Assembly: GCA_031259795.1 (NCBI GenBank)
Contig: JAIRLA010000136.1
Coordinates: 1-8,853, forward strand
Length of the DNA stretch: 8,853 nt
Source of the DNA: Azoarcus sp.
GTDB taxonomy: Bacteria; Pseudomonadota; Gammaproteobacteria; Burkholderiales; Rhodocyclaceae
Direction: 5' to 3'
Under the pieces are notes generated by a model. It saw only the letters and a list, made by a program, of their open reading frames with translations. It did not search any database and was not told the DNA's origin. This document shows positions 1 through 6,648 of this stretch, piece after piece. A program made the position numbers and the translations under genes. Every line of letters begins with the position of its first letter. Within the stretch, counting starts at the first letter, position 1.

Positions 1-137
1 ATGCCGTGGCTGGAATATATTTTGAGGATGTGCCACAGGATCGGCATTTCCCCGATTTCGATCATGGGTTTGGGCTTGAGATGGGATTCCTCGCTGATGC
101 GGGTTCCCAGCCCGCCCGCCAGGATGACGGCTTTCAT
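1..137 (-). CDS. rfbF: glucose-1-phosphate cytidylyltransferase, N-terminal part (runs off left edge)
   Basis: Forty-five codons are visible, starting from the ATG whose complement is at 135-137. The enzyme makes CDP-glucose and pyrophosphate from CTP and glucose 1-phosphate, the entry step to CDP-dideoxyhexoses used in O-antigen or other surface glycans. The visible part has the nucleotidyltransferase signature AGGLGTR (residues 7-13), then LKPKPM (20-25) with the lysine-proline pair typical of the substrate-binding loop, then [11 protein letters not shown] (32-42), all in the order expected for RfbF. Full-length members are about 257 residues, so more than 80% lies outside the window. It reads away from the rest of the window and probably opens a surface-polysaccharide operon to the left. 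No good Shine-Dalgarno precedes it (a weak GGA lies about 12 bases upstream). Other sugar nucleotidyltransferases share AGGLGTR, but the remaining residues favour RfbF. Confidence 0.88.
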   Translation of the reverse strand, partial: MKAVILAGGLGTRISEESHLKPKPMIEIGEMPILWHILKIYSSHG

Positions 138-363
138 GGGGCGCTATTCCAAGGGTGTATATCAATTGCGCAATTGCGGCAAACCGCAAATGTAACAGAC
201 GTCGATTTTGCAAAGTCCTGGAAAATTTTATGAATTGCAAAATATTTCATGGATGCCGACGGGTTTCGCCCGCGGGCCGGAAGGCGCATTCGCCTTGCCG
301 TGTTTGTAATGATGGAAGGGGGCCGGCAATGACGAAGTCTTTTCTTCTTTTCCTTTTCGATAG
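138..363. other. non-coding upstream region of rfbF, AT-rich then repeat-like
   Basis: No convincing gene. About 150-255 is clearly AT-richer than its surroundings and presumably carries the rfbF promoter, but I could not settle on a -35/-10 pair. Short perfect hairpins follow at 260-272 (CGGG/CCCG) and 281-296 (AAGGCG-CATT-CGCCTT). From about 305 the sequence contains degenerate copies of the CATTGC unit in minus orientation (for example 325-338), so the edge of the repeat cluster is blurred. Confidence 0.6.
163..189. promoter_or_regulatory. palindrome plus hairpin upstream of rfbF
   Basis: Positions 163-176 are a perfect 14-base palindrome, CAATTGCGCAATTG. It overlaps a second dyad at 174-189 (TTGCGG-CAAA-CCGCAA, six-base stem, four-base loop). 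The pair lies 26-52 bases upstream of the rfbF start codon, where an operator or 5'-leader structure could act. Function is inference. Confidence 0.35.
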
Positions 364-544
364 CGGCGCTTCGCGCCGGGCAGAACGAACTGGATTGCCA
401 CGTCGATTCGCTCCTCGCAATGACGAGGCGGGGGCGACTTTCGCAATGACGAGCGGGGGCGGCCTTTGCAATGCCGGATTCTTGCGATGGACACTTTCCT
501 CCCCCGCTTGGCGGGCGAGAGGGTGGCCGAAGGCCGGGAGAGGG
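364..544 (-). repeat. composite dispersed repeat, copy L
   Basis: Read on the minus strand this copy has, in order: a CCCTCTCCC-type palindrome block (544-498); a CATCGCAAGAA segment; three CATTGC(G/A)A-type units with C-rich spacers ending CTCGT; a terminal unit ending GGCAATCCAG (427-390); and a hairpin with stem CGGCGC/GCGCCG (364-378). The order matches the plus-strand copies at 660-858 and 8556-8746. The CATTGCGAG...GGCAATCC and CCCTCTCCC...GGGAGAGGG blocks resemble repeats common between genes in many proteobacteria; their assembly into one ordered unit is what the sequence shows here. Confidence 0.8.
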
Positions 545-556
545 CGTCGTACCAAA

Positions 557-658
557 CGGCGCGCAGCGCCGCTGATTAAAAAGGGGGCGAAGGAAAGGGA
601 CGCCTGTCCACGCTCCACCGCAAAGAAAACAGCGTCGCTGCGCTCCGCATGGAACGAA
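557..658 (+). repeat. associated repeat module C, copy 1
   Basis: Begins with the hairpin CGGCGC-GCA-GCGCCG variant (557-571), continues CTGATTAAAAAGGGGGCG and ends CGTCGCTGCGCTCCGCATGG followed by AACGAA. The last 35 or so bases match the copy ending at 8835 almost exactly, and the whole module aligns with 8732-8835 with few gaps. It sits between two inverted composite repeats (364-544 and 660-858). No reading frame is conserved between copies, so it is not a small gene. Confidence 0.8.
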
Positions 659-659
659 G

Positions 660-858
660 CCCTCTCCCGGCCCTGCGGGCCACCCTCCCCCGCAAGCGGG
701 GGAGGGAAGGTTCATCGCAAGAACCCGCCACTGCAAAGACCGCCCGCCCTCGCCATTACAAAAGCCGCCCCCTATCACTGCGAAAGCCTCCCCCCTCGTC
801 ATTGCGAGGCGCGCAGCGCCGTGGCAATCCAGTTTCTTCCAACCGGCGCGAAGCGCCG
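660..858 (+). repeat. composite dispersed repeat, copy M
   Basis: Ordered parts: CCCTCTCCC-type block with two inner dyads (660-706); CATCGCAAGAA segment (713); CAYTGC/CATTAC-type units starting at 729, 754, 776 and 800, about 22-25 bases apart; terminal unit with GGCAATCCAG (to 832); and hairpin CGGCGC-GAA-GCGCCG (844-858). It is an inverted duplicate of copy L with one more internal unit. A larger imperfect stem (839-866, outer CCAA/TTGG) ends about 20 bases past the rlmJ stop codon, so in minus orientation it could protect or end the rlmJ transcript, as REP-type hairpins do. It lacks a T-run. Confidence 0.8.
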
Positions 859-885
859 CTGATTGGATCTGATCGTTGAAGCCGT

Positions 886-1734
886 TTACGCGATGCGGTA
901 GTCCAGGTCGAAGCCCGCGCCGTCGTCGGTTCCCAGCGTTGCGGCCAGCCATGGCAGCGTCGATTGCAGGCGTTCGGGCAATGTCCATGGCGGGTTGATG
1001 ATGAAGAGGCCGCTGCCGTACATGCCGAAGCCGTCTTTGGGGGGATGGCGTATCCGCAGGCGCAGGTCCAGCCAGTTTTCCGCGCCGAGTCCGGCTAGCC
1101 GCCGCGGCAGGCGGCGGGATTCGGCGCGCGCGAGCAGTGGGTACCACAATGCATAGCACCCCGTGGGGAAGCGGCGCATCGCTTCGGCGAGCGCCTCGGC
1201 TACGTGCCGATAGTCGCTCTTGACTTCGTAGGAAGGGTCGATCAGGACCACGGCGCGGCGGGCGGGCGGCGGCAGCAGGCCGCGCAGGGCGGCCAGGCCG
1301 TCGCTGCCGCGCACTTGTACCCGGACGCCGCGCGTCTCCGAGGCAAATGTCTGTTGCAATGCCCGCAGATCGGCGGGGTGAAGCTCGAACAGGTGCAGGC
1401 TGTCCCGCTCCCGCGCGCAGGCCATCGCCAATGCCGGGGAGCCGGGGTAGAAAAGCAGGCGCCCGCCCGGATTGAATTGGCGCACGATGTCCATATAGGC
1501 CGCCAGCGGCGGCGGGCCGGGGCGATCCCACAGGCGCGCGATGCCTCCGGCGAATTCTCCGGTCTTGCCCGCGATCTCGTCACCCAGCGCGTAGCAGCCC
1601 GCCCCGGCGTGGGTGTCGATGTATGTCCAGGGTTTGTCCTTGCGCGAGTAGTAGGCGAGCAATTCGGCCAGCACGAAATGCTTGAGGACGTCGGCGTGAT
1701 TGCCGGCATGGAAGGCGTGGCGGTAACTGAGCAT
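886..1734 (-). CDS. rlmJ: 23S rRNA (adenine(2030)-N6)-methyltransferase RlmJ
   Basis: SAM-dependent enzyme placing the N6 methyl group on A2030 of 23S rRNA before the ribosome is assembled. The 282-residue product matches the usual length (about 280 in E. coli). The N-terminus MLSYRHAFHAGNHADVLKH is diagnostic and includes Lys18, a residue important in the E. coli enzyme. The SAM-binding region contains DTHAGAG (40-46). The catalytic motif reads DPSYE at 166-170, where E. coli has DPPYE; Asp166 is kept but the second proline is serine. Near the C-terminus INPPW is also typical. The ATG at 1734 is forced by the family N-terminus; no purine-rich ribosome site precedes it. It follows rluB by 77 bases and is probably last in the operon, with repeat sequence starting about 20 bases beyond its stop. 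Confidence 0.95.
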   Translation of the reverse strand: MLSYRHAFHAGNHADVLKHFVLAELLAYYSRKDKPWTYIDTHAGAGCYALGDEIAGKTGEFAGGIARLWDRPGPPPLAAYMDIVRQFNPGGRLLFYPGSPALAMACARERDSLHLFELHPADLRALQQTFASETRGVRVQVRGSDGLAALRGLLPPPARRAVVLIDPSYEVKSDYRHVAEALAEAMRRFPTGCYALWYPLLARAESRRLPRRLAGLGAENWLDLRLRIRHPPKDGFGMYGSGLFIINPPWTLPERLQSTLPWLAATLGTDDGAGFDLDYRIA

Positions 1735-1811
1735 GGGAGGGGGTCAGGGGAACAGGGGCTTGCCCGGGCGCGCGATGCGCACTGGCGGGCGCGCGCCGGC
1801 GGTTTCGTCTT
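1735..1811 (-). other. rluB-rlmJ gap that reads like coding sequence in the -1 frame
   Basis: Downstream of the rluB TGA (1812-1814) the frame one base back stays open from within the rluB tail to a TGA at 1744-1746, nine bases before the rlmJ ATG. It uses typical codons (mostly G or C in third position), whereas the last rluB codons in the annotated frame include AGG and ACA. This may be a remnant or an alternative end of rluB after a one-base indel. No terminator is visible. Confidence 0.35.
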
Positions 1812-2792
1812 TCACCGCCTGATTGTCCGCCGCAGTTTCGGGGCGCGGCCGCGGTCGCGGTCGTGTTTTTCTTCTTTTGGCGGCGGCAGTCCCGCCAGGG
1901 CGCACGCTTCGGCGGCGGGCATTTCCATCCACATGCCGCGCTTGAGGCGGGGGGGGAGTTCGACGGGGCCGTAGCGCACCCGCATCAGGCGGCTCACGGT
2001 GAGGCCGGCGGCTTCGAACATGCGGCGGACTTCGCGGTTGCGGCCTTCCGAAAGGGTGACGCGATACCAGCGGTTGACGCCTTCGCCGCCTTCGGGGCGC
2101 AGGGTGTTGAACCGGGCAATGCCGTCCTTGAGGACGATGCCGGTGGTCAGGCTCTGGATTTGTTCGCCGGAGAGTTCGCCGAGCAGCCTGACGGCGTATT
2201 CGCGTTCGAGTTCGTAGCGCGGGTGCATGAGACGGTTGGCCAGGCCGCCGTCGTCGGTGAAGAGCAGCAGGCCGGAGGTGTTGAAGTCGAGGCGGCCAAT
2301 CGCCAGCCAGCGCCCCCGGCGCAGGATCGGCAGGCGCTCGAACACGGTGGGACGGCCTTCGGGGTCGTGGCGGGAGACGATTTCGCCTTCGGGTTTGTGG
2401 TAGAGCAGTACGCGCGGCGGGCGGGCGCCGAAGCGCAGCGGCACCAGGCGTCCGTTGAGTTTGACGCGGTCGCCGGAACCGATTTTCTGCCCCGGCCCGG
2501 CGGGTTGGTCGTTGACGAGGATGCGGCCCTCTTCCACCCAGGCTTCGATCTGGCGGCGCGAGGCAAGGCCGGTGCGGGCAAGCGCTTTTTGCAGGCGCTC
2601 GGGTTCTTCGCCCGTGTCCTTGCCGCGTCCGCGGCGCGGCGGACGCGGCGGCGCGGCGGCGGCCATTTTCGCTTCCGCTTCCGTTTCTGTTTCCGCTTCC
2701 CTGTTCTCGCCCCGGCGCGCGATGCGCCGCCGGGTGCGGCGGGAATCTTCATCCGGTTGACGCAGCGGCGTCCGTTTCGATTTGCGTGGCAT
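1812..2792 (-). CDS. rluB: 23S rRNA pseudouridine(2605) synthase RluB
   Basis: Isomerises U2605 of 23S rRNA to pseudouridine. From the ATG at 2792 the product has 326 residues: a basic then Glu-rich N-terminal extension (1-62), an S4 RNA-binding domain (about 65-112, starting [16 protein letters not shown]), and the RsuA/RluB/E/F catalytic domain with GRLDFNTSG (166-174; nucleophile Asp169) and [12 protein letters not shown] (249-260). An in-frame TTG lies two codons upstream, but ATG is preferred. A second candidate start is the ATG at residue 43 (2666), preceded by purine-rich GGAAGCGAAA; it would drop the extension. With the ATG at 2792 the gene overlaps scpB by 44 bases. RluB is favoured over RluE/RluF because of adjacency to scpAB and overall likeness; paralogue choice is inference. 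The C-terminal tail may be frameshifted. Confidence 0.92.
   Translation of the reverse strand: MPRKSKRTPLRQPDEDSRRTRRRIARRGENREAETETEAEAKMAAAAPPRPPRRGRGKDTGEEPERLQKALARTGLASRRQIEAWVEEGRILVNDQPAGPGQKIGSGDRVKLNGRLVPLRFGARPPRVLLYHKPEGEIVSRHDPEGRPTVFERLPILRRGRWLAIGRLDFNTSGLLLFTDDGGLANRLMHPRYELEREYAVRLLGELSGEQIQSLTTGIVLKDGIARFNTLRPEGGEGVNRWYRVTLSEGRNREVRRMFEAAGLTVSRLMRVRYGPVELPPRLKRGMWMEMPAAEACALAGLPPPKEEKHDRDRGRAPKLRRTIRR
2667..2708 (-). repeat. in-frame hexamer repeat in rluB (GAAACG/GAAGCG)
   Basis: Codes for residues 29-42 of RluB, a Glu-Thr/Glu-Ala run. The hexamers GAAACA, GAAACG and GAAGCG alternate. The repeat is a multiple of three bases, so copy-number change would lengthen or shorten the linker without loss of frame. 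Confidence 0.6.
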
Positions 2793-3516
2793 CGACAAGA
2801 TCCATCATCCTTTCAATTTCGGGCAAGGCGGGCAGTTCGGTCAGGCTGCGCAGGCCCATGTCATCGAGAAAGCGCCGCGTGGTGGCGAACAGCGCCGGAC
2901 GGCCCGGCGTGTCGCGGTGGCCGACGATGTCGATCCAGCCGCGCGATTCCAGTGTCTTGAGTACGCCGGTGGAGACGGCGACGCCGCGAATGTCTTCGAT
3001 GTCGCCCCGCGTCACCGGCTGGCGGTAGGCGATGATCGCCAGCGTTTCCATGACCGCGCGCGAGTAGCGGGGCGGTTTTTCGTTTTTCAGGCGATCGAGG
3101 TAGAGCTGGTATTCGAGCCGCGTCTGGAAGCGCCAGCCGGCGGCGGTCTGCGCCAGTTCGACGCCGCGCCCGGCGGCTTCCCATTCGGCGCGCAGTTCGT
3201 CGACGAGGCGGCGCACGAAATCCGGGCCGGGGTCCGGTTCGAACAGCATGCGCAGGGCCGAGACCGCGAGCGGCGCGGGGCTGGCGAGGAGCGCGGCTTC
3301 GATGACGCGCTTGTAGTCCGCGGTTTCGCGCAGGCGAAGCGGCGCGCGCGCGGGGGGCGCTTCGCCGCCGCTGTCGCGGTATATGTCGTCGGCGGCCGCT
3401 TCTGCTTCTCCGTCCGGGAAGGCTTCTCCGTCCGGCAAGGGCGGCGAAGGCTCCGGCGCGCTTTCCCGCGCTTCGTCCGGCCCGGCGGCGGCTTCGGTTT
3501 CTTCAGGCTTGACCAT
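2749..3516 (-). CDS. scpB: segregation and condensation protein ScpB
   Basis: Winged-helix (kite) subunit of the SMC-ScpA-ScpB condensin; a dimer binds ScpA and helps compact and segregate the chromosome. The 255-residue product has an acidic, proline-rich extension (1-62), a first winged helix (about 66-140) and a second (about 147-225) with [17 protein letters not shown] (160-176) and [18 protein letters not shown] (205-222), the strongest family signatures. The ATG at 3516 lies inside the end of scpA, giving a 14-base overlap, and no Shine-Dalgarno is seen, which suggests coupled translation. The 3' end is overlapped by rluB. An internal duplication in the extension produces [12 protein letters not shown]. 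Confidence 0.95.
   Translation of the reverse strand: MVKPEETEAAAGPDEARESAPEPSPPLPDGEAFPDGEAEAAADDIYRDSGGEAPPARAPLRLRETADYKRVIEAALLASPAPLAVSALRMLFEPDPGPDFVRRLVDELRAEWEAAGRGVELAQTAAGWRFQTRLEYQLYLDRLKNEKPPRYSRAVMETLAIIAYRQPVTRGDIEDIRGVAVSTGVLKTLESRGWIDIVGHRDTPGRPALFATTRRFLDDMGLRSLTELPALPEIERMMDLVDATQIETDAAASTG
3404..3435 (-). repeat. 14-base direct repeat inside scpB
   Basis: The plus-strand sequence GCTTCTCCGTCCGG occurs at 3404-3417 and 3422-3435, an 18-base period. It encodes the duplicated PDGEA residues at 28-39 of ScpB. The period is a multiple of three. Confidence 0.7.
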
Positions 3517-4384
3517 CGGCCAGTTTCACATAAATCGGCGCGAACGCCTCGTTCTGGGTGATGACCACCAAGGCTTCCTTGACCAGTTCGAGCATGGCGA
3601 GAAAGCTGACCACCAGTCCGGCCACGCCCTTTTCCACATCGAACAGGGTATCGAAAACGACGAAGGCGCCGCCGGAGAGTTTGCGCAGGATGATCGTCAT
3701 GTGCTCGCGCACCGACAATTCTTCGCTGCCGACGCGGTGATGCTGCACGAGCCGCGCCCGTTTCATCAAGCGCAGCCACGCCAGTTGCAGGTCGTGCAGG
3801 CTGACTTCGGGCATGCGTTCGATGATTTTTTCCGCCACGAACACGCTGACGCGCTCGAAGTCGCGCCCGGCGCGCGGCAGGGCTTCGAGCCGCGCCGCCG
3901 CGAGCTTGGTCTGTTCGTATTCGAGCAGACGCCGCACCAGTTCGGCGCGCGGATCGGTTTCGAGCGCTTCTTCGCGCGGCGGGCGCGGCAGCAGCATGCG
4001 CGACTTGATTTCGAGCAGCATCGCCGCCATCAGCAGGTATTCCGCCGCCAGTTCCAGATTGGTGGCGCGCATGGCTTCGACGTATTCGAGGTATTGCCCC
4101 GTGAGCGGCGCCATCGGTATATCGAGCACGTTGATGTTGGCGCGGCGGATGAGGTAGAGCAGGAGGTCGAGCGGCCCCTCGAAGGCTTCGAGGAATACGC
4201 GCAACGCATCGGGCGGGATGTACAGATCCTTGGGCAGTTCAAGCATGGGTTCGCCGTAAAGGCGGGCGAGCGCCGCATCCGCCGCGTCGGCTTCCTTTTC
4301 CGCCGTCGCCGCGACCGTTTCCGCAGTCGTTTCCGTGGCCGTTTCCGCAGCCGTTTCCGTGAGCGTTTCCGTTTCCATTACCAT
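3503..4384 (-). CDS. scpA: segregation and condensation protein ScpA (kleisin)
   Basis: Kleisin subunit closing the SMC ring. The 293-residue product carries the N-terminal SMC-contact region with FEGPLDLLLYLIRR (68-81) and IPMAPLTGQYLEY (89-101), a middle helical part with LLMAAMLLEIKSRMLLPRP, and a C-terminal winged helix (about 225-290: VVSFLAMLELVKEALVVITQ). The first 35 residues are a Glu-Thr-rich repeat outside the usual domain. ATG codons lie at 4384 and 4378; the first is chosen, with GGATGGCGG upstream as a weak ribosome site. The M50 peptidase stops 30 bases upstream, and scpB starts within the 3' end, so the three are almost certainly co-transcribed. Confidence 0.95.
   Translation of the reverse strand: MVMETETLTETAAETATETTAETVAATAEKEADAADAALARLYGEPMLELPKDLYIPPDALRVFLEAFEGPLDLLLYLIRRANINVLDIPMAPLTGQYLEYVEAMRATNLELAAEYLLMAAMLLEIKSRMLLPRPPREEALETDPRAELVRRLLEYEQTKLAAARLEALPRAGRDFERVSVFVAEKIIERMPEVSLHDLQLAWLRLMKRARLVQHHRVGSEELSVREHMTIILRKLSGGAFVVFDTLFDVEKGVAGLVVSFLAMLELVKEALVVITQNEAFAPIYVKLADGQA
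4310..4375 (-). repeat. in-frame 12-base tandem repeat in scpA
   Basis: Six GAAACG hexamers, four of them spaced at exactly 12 bases, encode the ET-ET-LT-ETAA-ETAT-ETTA-ETVA run at residues 4-25 of ScpA. Being a multiple of three, expansion or contraction keeps the frame. Likely a flexible acidic tail. Confidence 0.75.
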
Positions 4385-4414
4385 GCCGCCGCCATCCGTG
4401 CCGTCATCGCCGCC

Positions 4415-5059
<645 letters not shown>

Positions 5060-5066
5060 CTCGCGC

Positions 5067-5699
5067 TCAATGCTCCGCCAGGCCAAAGGATTCGAGTCTG
5101 CCCCTGCCCGCGCGGACGAGCACGGGCGCGCCCGTGGAAAGGTCGATCACCGTCGTCGCCTCGGGACGGCAAACGCCGGCCTCGATCACCAGTTCCACCT
5201 CCCTTTCCAGACGGGCGCGAATCTCCACGGCATCGGTGAGCGGCATTTCTTCCCCCGGCAGCAGCAGGGTCGACGACAGCAGCGGCTCGCCCAGTTCCGC
5301 GAGCAGGGCCGCGACCACGGGATGTTCGGGCACCCGCAGGCCGATGGTCTTGCGCCGGGGATGCAGCAGGCGGCGCGGCAATTCGCGCGTGCCTTCGAGG
5401 ATGAAAGTGTACGGGCCGGGCGTGGCCGCCTTGAGCAGCCGGTATTGCACATTGTCGACGCGGGCGAAGGTGGCGATCTCGGAAAGATCGCGGCACAGCA
5501 GCGTGAAATGGTGGCGCTCGTCGACGCCGCGCAGGCGGCGGATGCGATCGAGCAGCGCCGCGTCGCCAAGATGGCCGCCGAGCGCATAGGCCGAATCGGT
5601 CGGGAAAACGATCAGGCCGCCATCGCGGACAATATTGGCGGCCTGGCGAATCAGGCGCGGTTGCGGCGAATCCGCATGCAGGGAAAAGAATTGGGCCAT
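5067..5699 (-). CDS. yciO: YciO, YrdC/Sua5-family protein (threonylcarbamoyl-AMP synthase-like)
   Basis: Member of the YrdC-fold family whose TsaC/Sua5 branch makes threonylcarbamoyl-AMP for tRNA t6A. The 210-residue product resembles E. coli YciO over its length: MAQFFSLHADSPQPRLI at the start, PTDSAYALG (33-41), CRDLSEIATF (69-78), TPGPYTFIL (93-101), LRVPEHP (121-127), LLSSTLLLPGE (140-150) and a TTVIDL segment near 181. These are YciO rather than TsaC signatures (TsaC has PTEAVYGLG), so its role in t6A synthesis is less certain. It lacks the C-terminal Sua5 domain. The start is fixed by the family N-terminus; no Shine-Dalgarno is seen. An intrinsic terminator lies 12-40 bases upstream, so it must have its own promoter (perhaps inside the PHP gene) or depend on read-through. 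Confidence 0.9.
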   Translation of the reverse strand: MAQFFSLHADSPQPRLIRQAANIVRDGGLIVFPTDSAYALGGHLGDAALLDRIRRLRGVDERHHFTLLCRDLSEIATFARVDNVQYRLLKAATPGPYTFILEGTRELPRRLLHPRRKTIGLRVPEHPVVAALLAELGEPLLSSTLLLPGEEMPLTDAVEIRARLEREVELVIEAGVCRPEATTVIDLSTGAPVLVRAGRGRLESFGLAEH

Positions 5700-5710
5700 T
5701 ACATTGAGGA

Positions 5711-5741
5711 CAACAAAAATAAAACCCGGCTACCCGGGTCA
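5711..5741 (-). terminator. intrinsic terminator after the PHP gene
   Basis: On the minus strand, immediately at the PHP gene stop codon: stem ACCCGG (5739-5734), loop GTAG, stem CCGGGT (5729-5724), then TTTATTTTT. The stem shares its first base with the stop codon. The plus strand has no T-run, so the site works only in the minus direction. Confidence 0.8.
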
Positions 5742-6572
5742 GGGCAACCGCGACCACACCGGCACGAGATCGGGCGGCAGCGGGCGGCAGCGGCCAACAT
5801 CGACCAAGCTTTCATCCGCACTGTGGAAATCCGACGCCCTCGACGCGAGCAAGCCGCGCCGCCGGGCCAGCGAAGCGAAGCGCAGCATCTCGTCCGGCGT
5901 GTGCGAACCCGCCACCACCTCCACGCCCTCGCCGCCGACGGCGGTGAAATCATCGAAAAGCTTCTCCAGCGCCGCCGCCGGCAGGCGATGATAACGCGCC
6001 GGATGCGCCACCACGGCAATACCGCCCGCGCCATGAATCCAGCCCACCGCCTCGGCCAGCTCCGCCCAGCGATGCGAGACGAAACCGGGTTTGCCGCGCG
6101 CGAGATAATGCTCGAACACCGTGCGCACATCAGGCATCAGCCCGCAGGCGACCAGATGACGGGCAAAATGGGCGCGGCCGATCATCGCCGGATTGCGCGC
6201 CAGGCGGCGCGCGCCGGCGAGCGTACCGCGCAATCCCGCCCGTTCGAGTTCGGCGGCGATCCGTTCCGCCCGCCCCTCGCGCCCCTCGCGCACCCGCGCC
6301 AGCCCGGCGCACAAGAGCGGATCATCCGGATCGACGCCAAGCCCCACGATATGCACCGTTTCATCGCCATACGTCACCGAAATTTCCACCCCGGCAACGA
6401 AACGCATGCCCAAAAGCGCCGCCTCCGCCGCCGCCTCGGCCACCCCGCCCAATTCATCGTGATCGGTCAGGGCCAGGAGATCGACGCCGTTGTCCCGCGC
6501 CCGGCGCACCAGCGCGGCGGGATCGAGACAACCATCGGAGACGGAAGAGTGGCAGTGCAGATCGGCATTCAT
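5739..6572 (-). CDS. rnm: PHP-domain phosphoesterase, RNase AM / nucleoside 3',5'-bisphosphate phosphatase family (YciV)
   Basis: PHP-fold metal-dependent phosphoesterase. E. coli YciV (RNase AM) trims 5' ends of rRNAs, and relatives remove the 3' phosphate of 3',5'-bisphosphonucleotides such as pAp. From the ATG at 6572 the product has 277 residues, close to the usual 280-295. Metal ligands appear in order: DLHCHS (4-9), LTDHDE (35-40), GVEIS (61-65), His74 in VHIVGLG, His135 in IGRAHFAR, VAHP (188-191) and SDFHS (247-251). The frame is open for 43 codons further upstream, but DLHCHS is normally near residue 4-10, fixing the ATG. A TGCTATCAT extended -10 lies just before it. The lipoprotein gene ends 76 bases upstream; a terminator follows. 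Symbol rnm/yciV is by family likeness. Confidence 0.92.
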   Translation of the reverse strand: MNADLHCHSSVSDGCLDPAALVRRARDNGVDLLALTDHDELGGVAEAAAEAALLGMRFVAGVEISVTYGDETVHIVGLGVDPDDPLLCAGLARVREGREGRAERIAAELERAGLRGTLAGARRLARNPAMIGRAHFARHLVACGLMPDVRTVFEHYLARGKPGFVSHRWAELAEAVGWIHGAGGIAVVAHPARYHRLPAAALEKLFDDFTAVGGEGVEVVAGSHTPDEMLRFASLARRRGLLASRASDFHSADESLVDVGRCRPLPPDLVPVWSRLP

Positions 6573-6578
6573 CCGGCG

Positions 6579-6587
6579 ATGATAGCA
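6579..6587 (-). promoter_or_regulatory. extended -10 promoter for the PHP gene (leaderless)
   Basis: The minus strand reads TGCTATCAT, an extended -10 (TGn plus a hexamer matching TATAAT at five of six). No -35 is recognisable, as usual for this class. Counting seven bases from the last hexamer base puts transcription start on the A of the ATG at 6572, so the mRNA would have no 5' leader. Consistently, no Shine-Dalgarno is present. Confidence 0.5.
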
Positions 6588-6648
6588 AACCGCCGTCCCG
6601 CCCCGCCGCGACGGATATCCGCCACGGAAAAACGCCGCGCCGTCCCGG

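Noticed and set aside
713..832. CRISPR array
   Set aside because: Units are short, degenerate and unevenly spaced, spacers are C-rich and alike rather than unique, and no cas gene is near.
134..1531. Long minus-strand open frame of 465 codons over rlmJ and the repeat region
   Set aside because: Arg/Pro/Ala-rich shadow of rlmJ in another frame extended through GC-rich repeats; no recognisable domain.
1866..1885. Programmed -1 frameshift site in rluB
   Set aside because: The A-run does not form a canonical X XXY YYZ heptamer in the rluB frame and no downstream stem-loop is evident; an indel is simpler.
1863..2960. Plus-strand open frame opposite rluB and scpB
   Set aside because: Antisense shadow caused by high GC and few stop codons; rluB and scpB on the other strand have clear family motifs.
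5060..5086. Longer M50 peptidase starting at TTG 5086
   Set aside because: It would overlap yciO by 20 bases with a rare start codon; the ATG at 5059 fits the compact family better.
5697..5704. ATG-TAA start-stop overlapping the yciO start codon as a regulatory mini-frame
   Set aside because: Two-codon overlaps are frequent by chance and there is no ribosome site to support initiation there.
6612..6621. Palindrome CGGATATCCG between the lipoprotein and PHP genes
   Set aside because: Only ten bases and not linked to a clear promoter element; may be chance in GC-rich DNA.
6573..6648. Terminator after the lipoprotein gene
   Set aside because: There is a TTTTT run on the minus strand but no stem pairs upstream of it.
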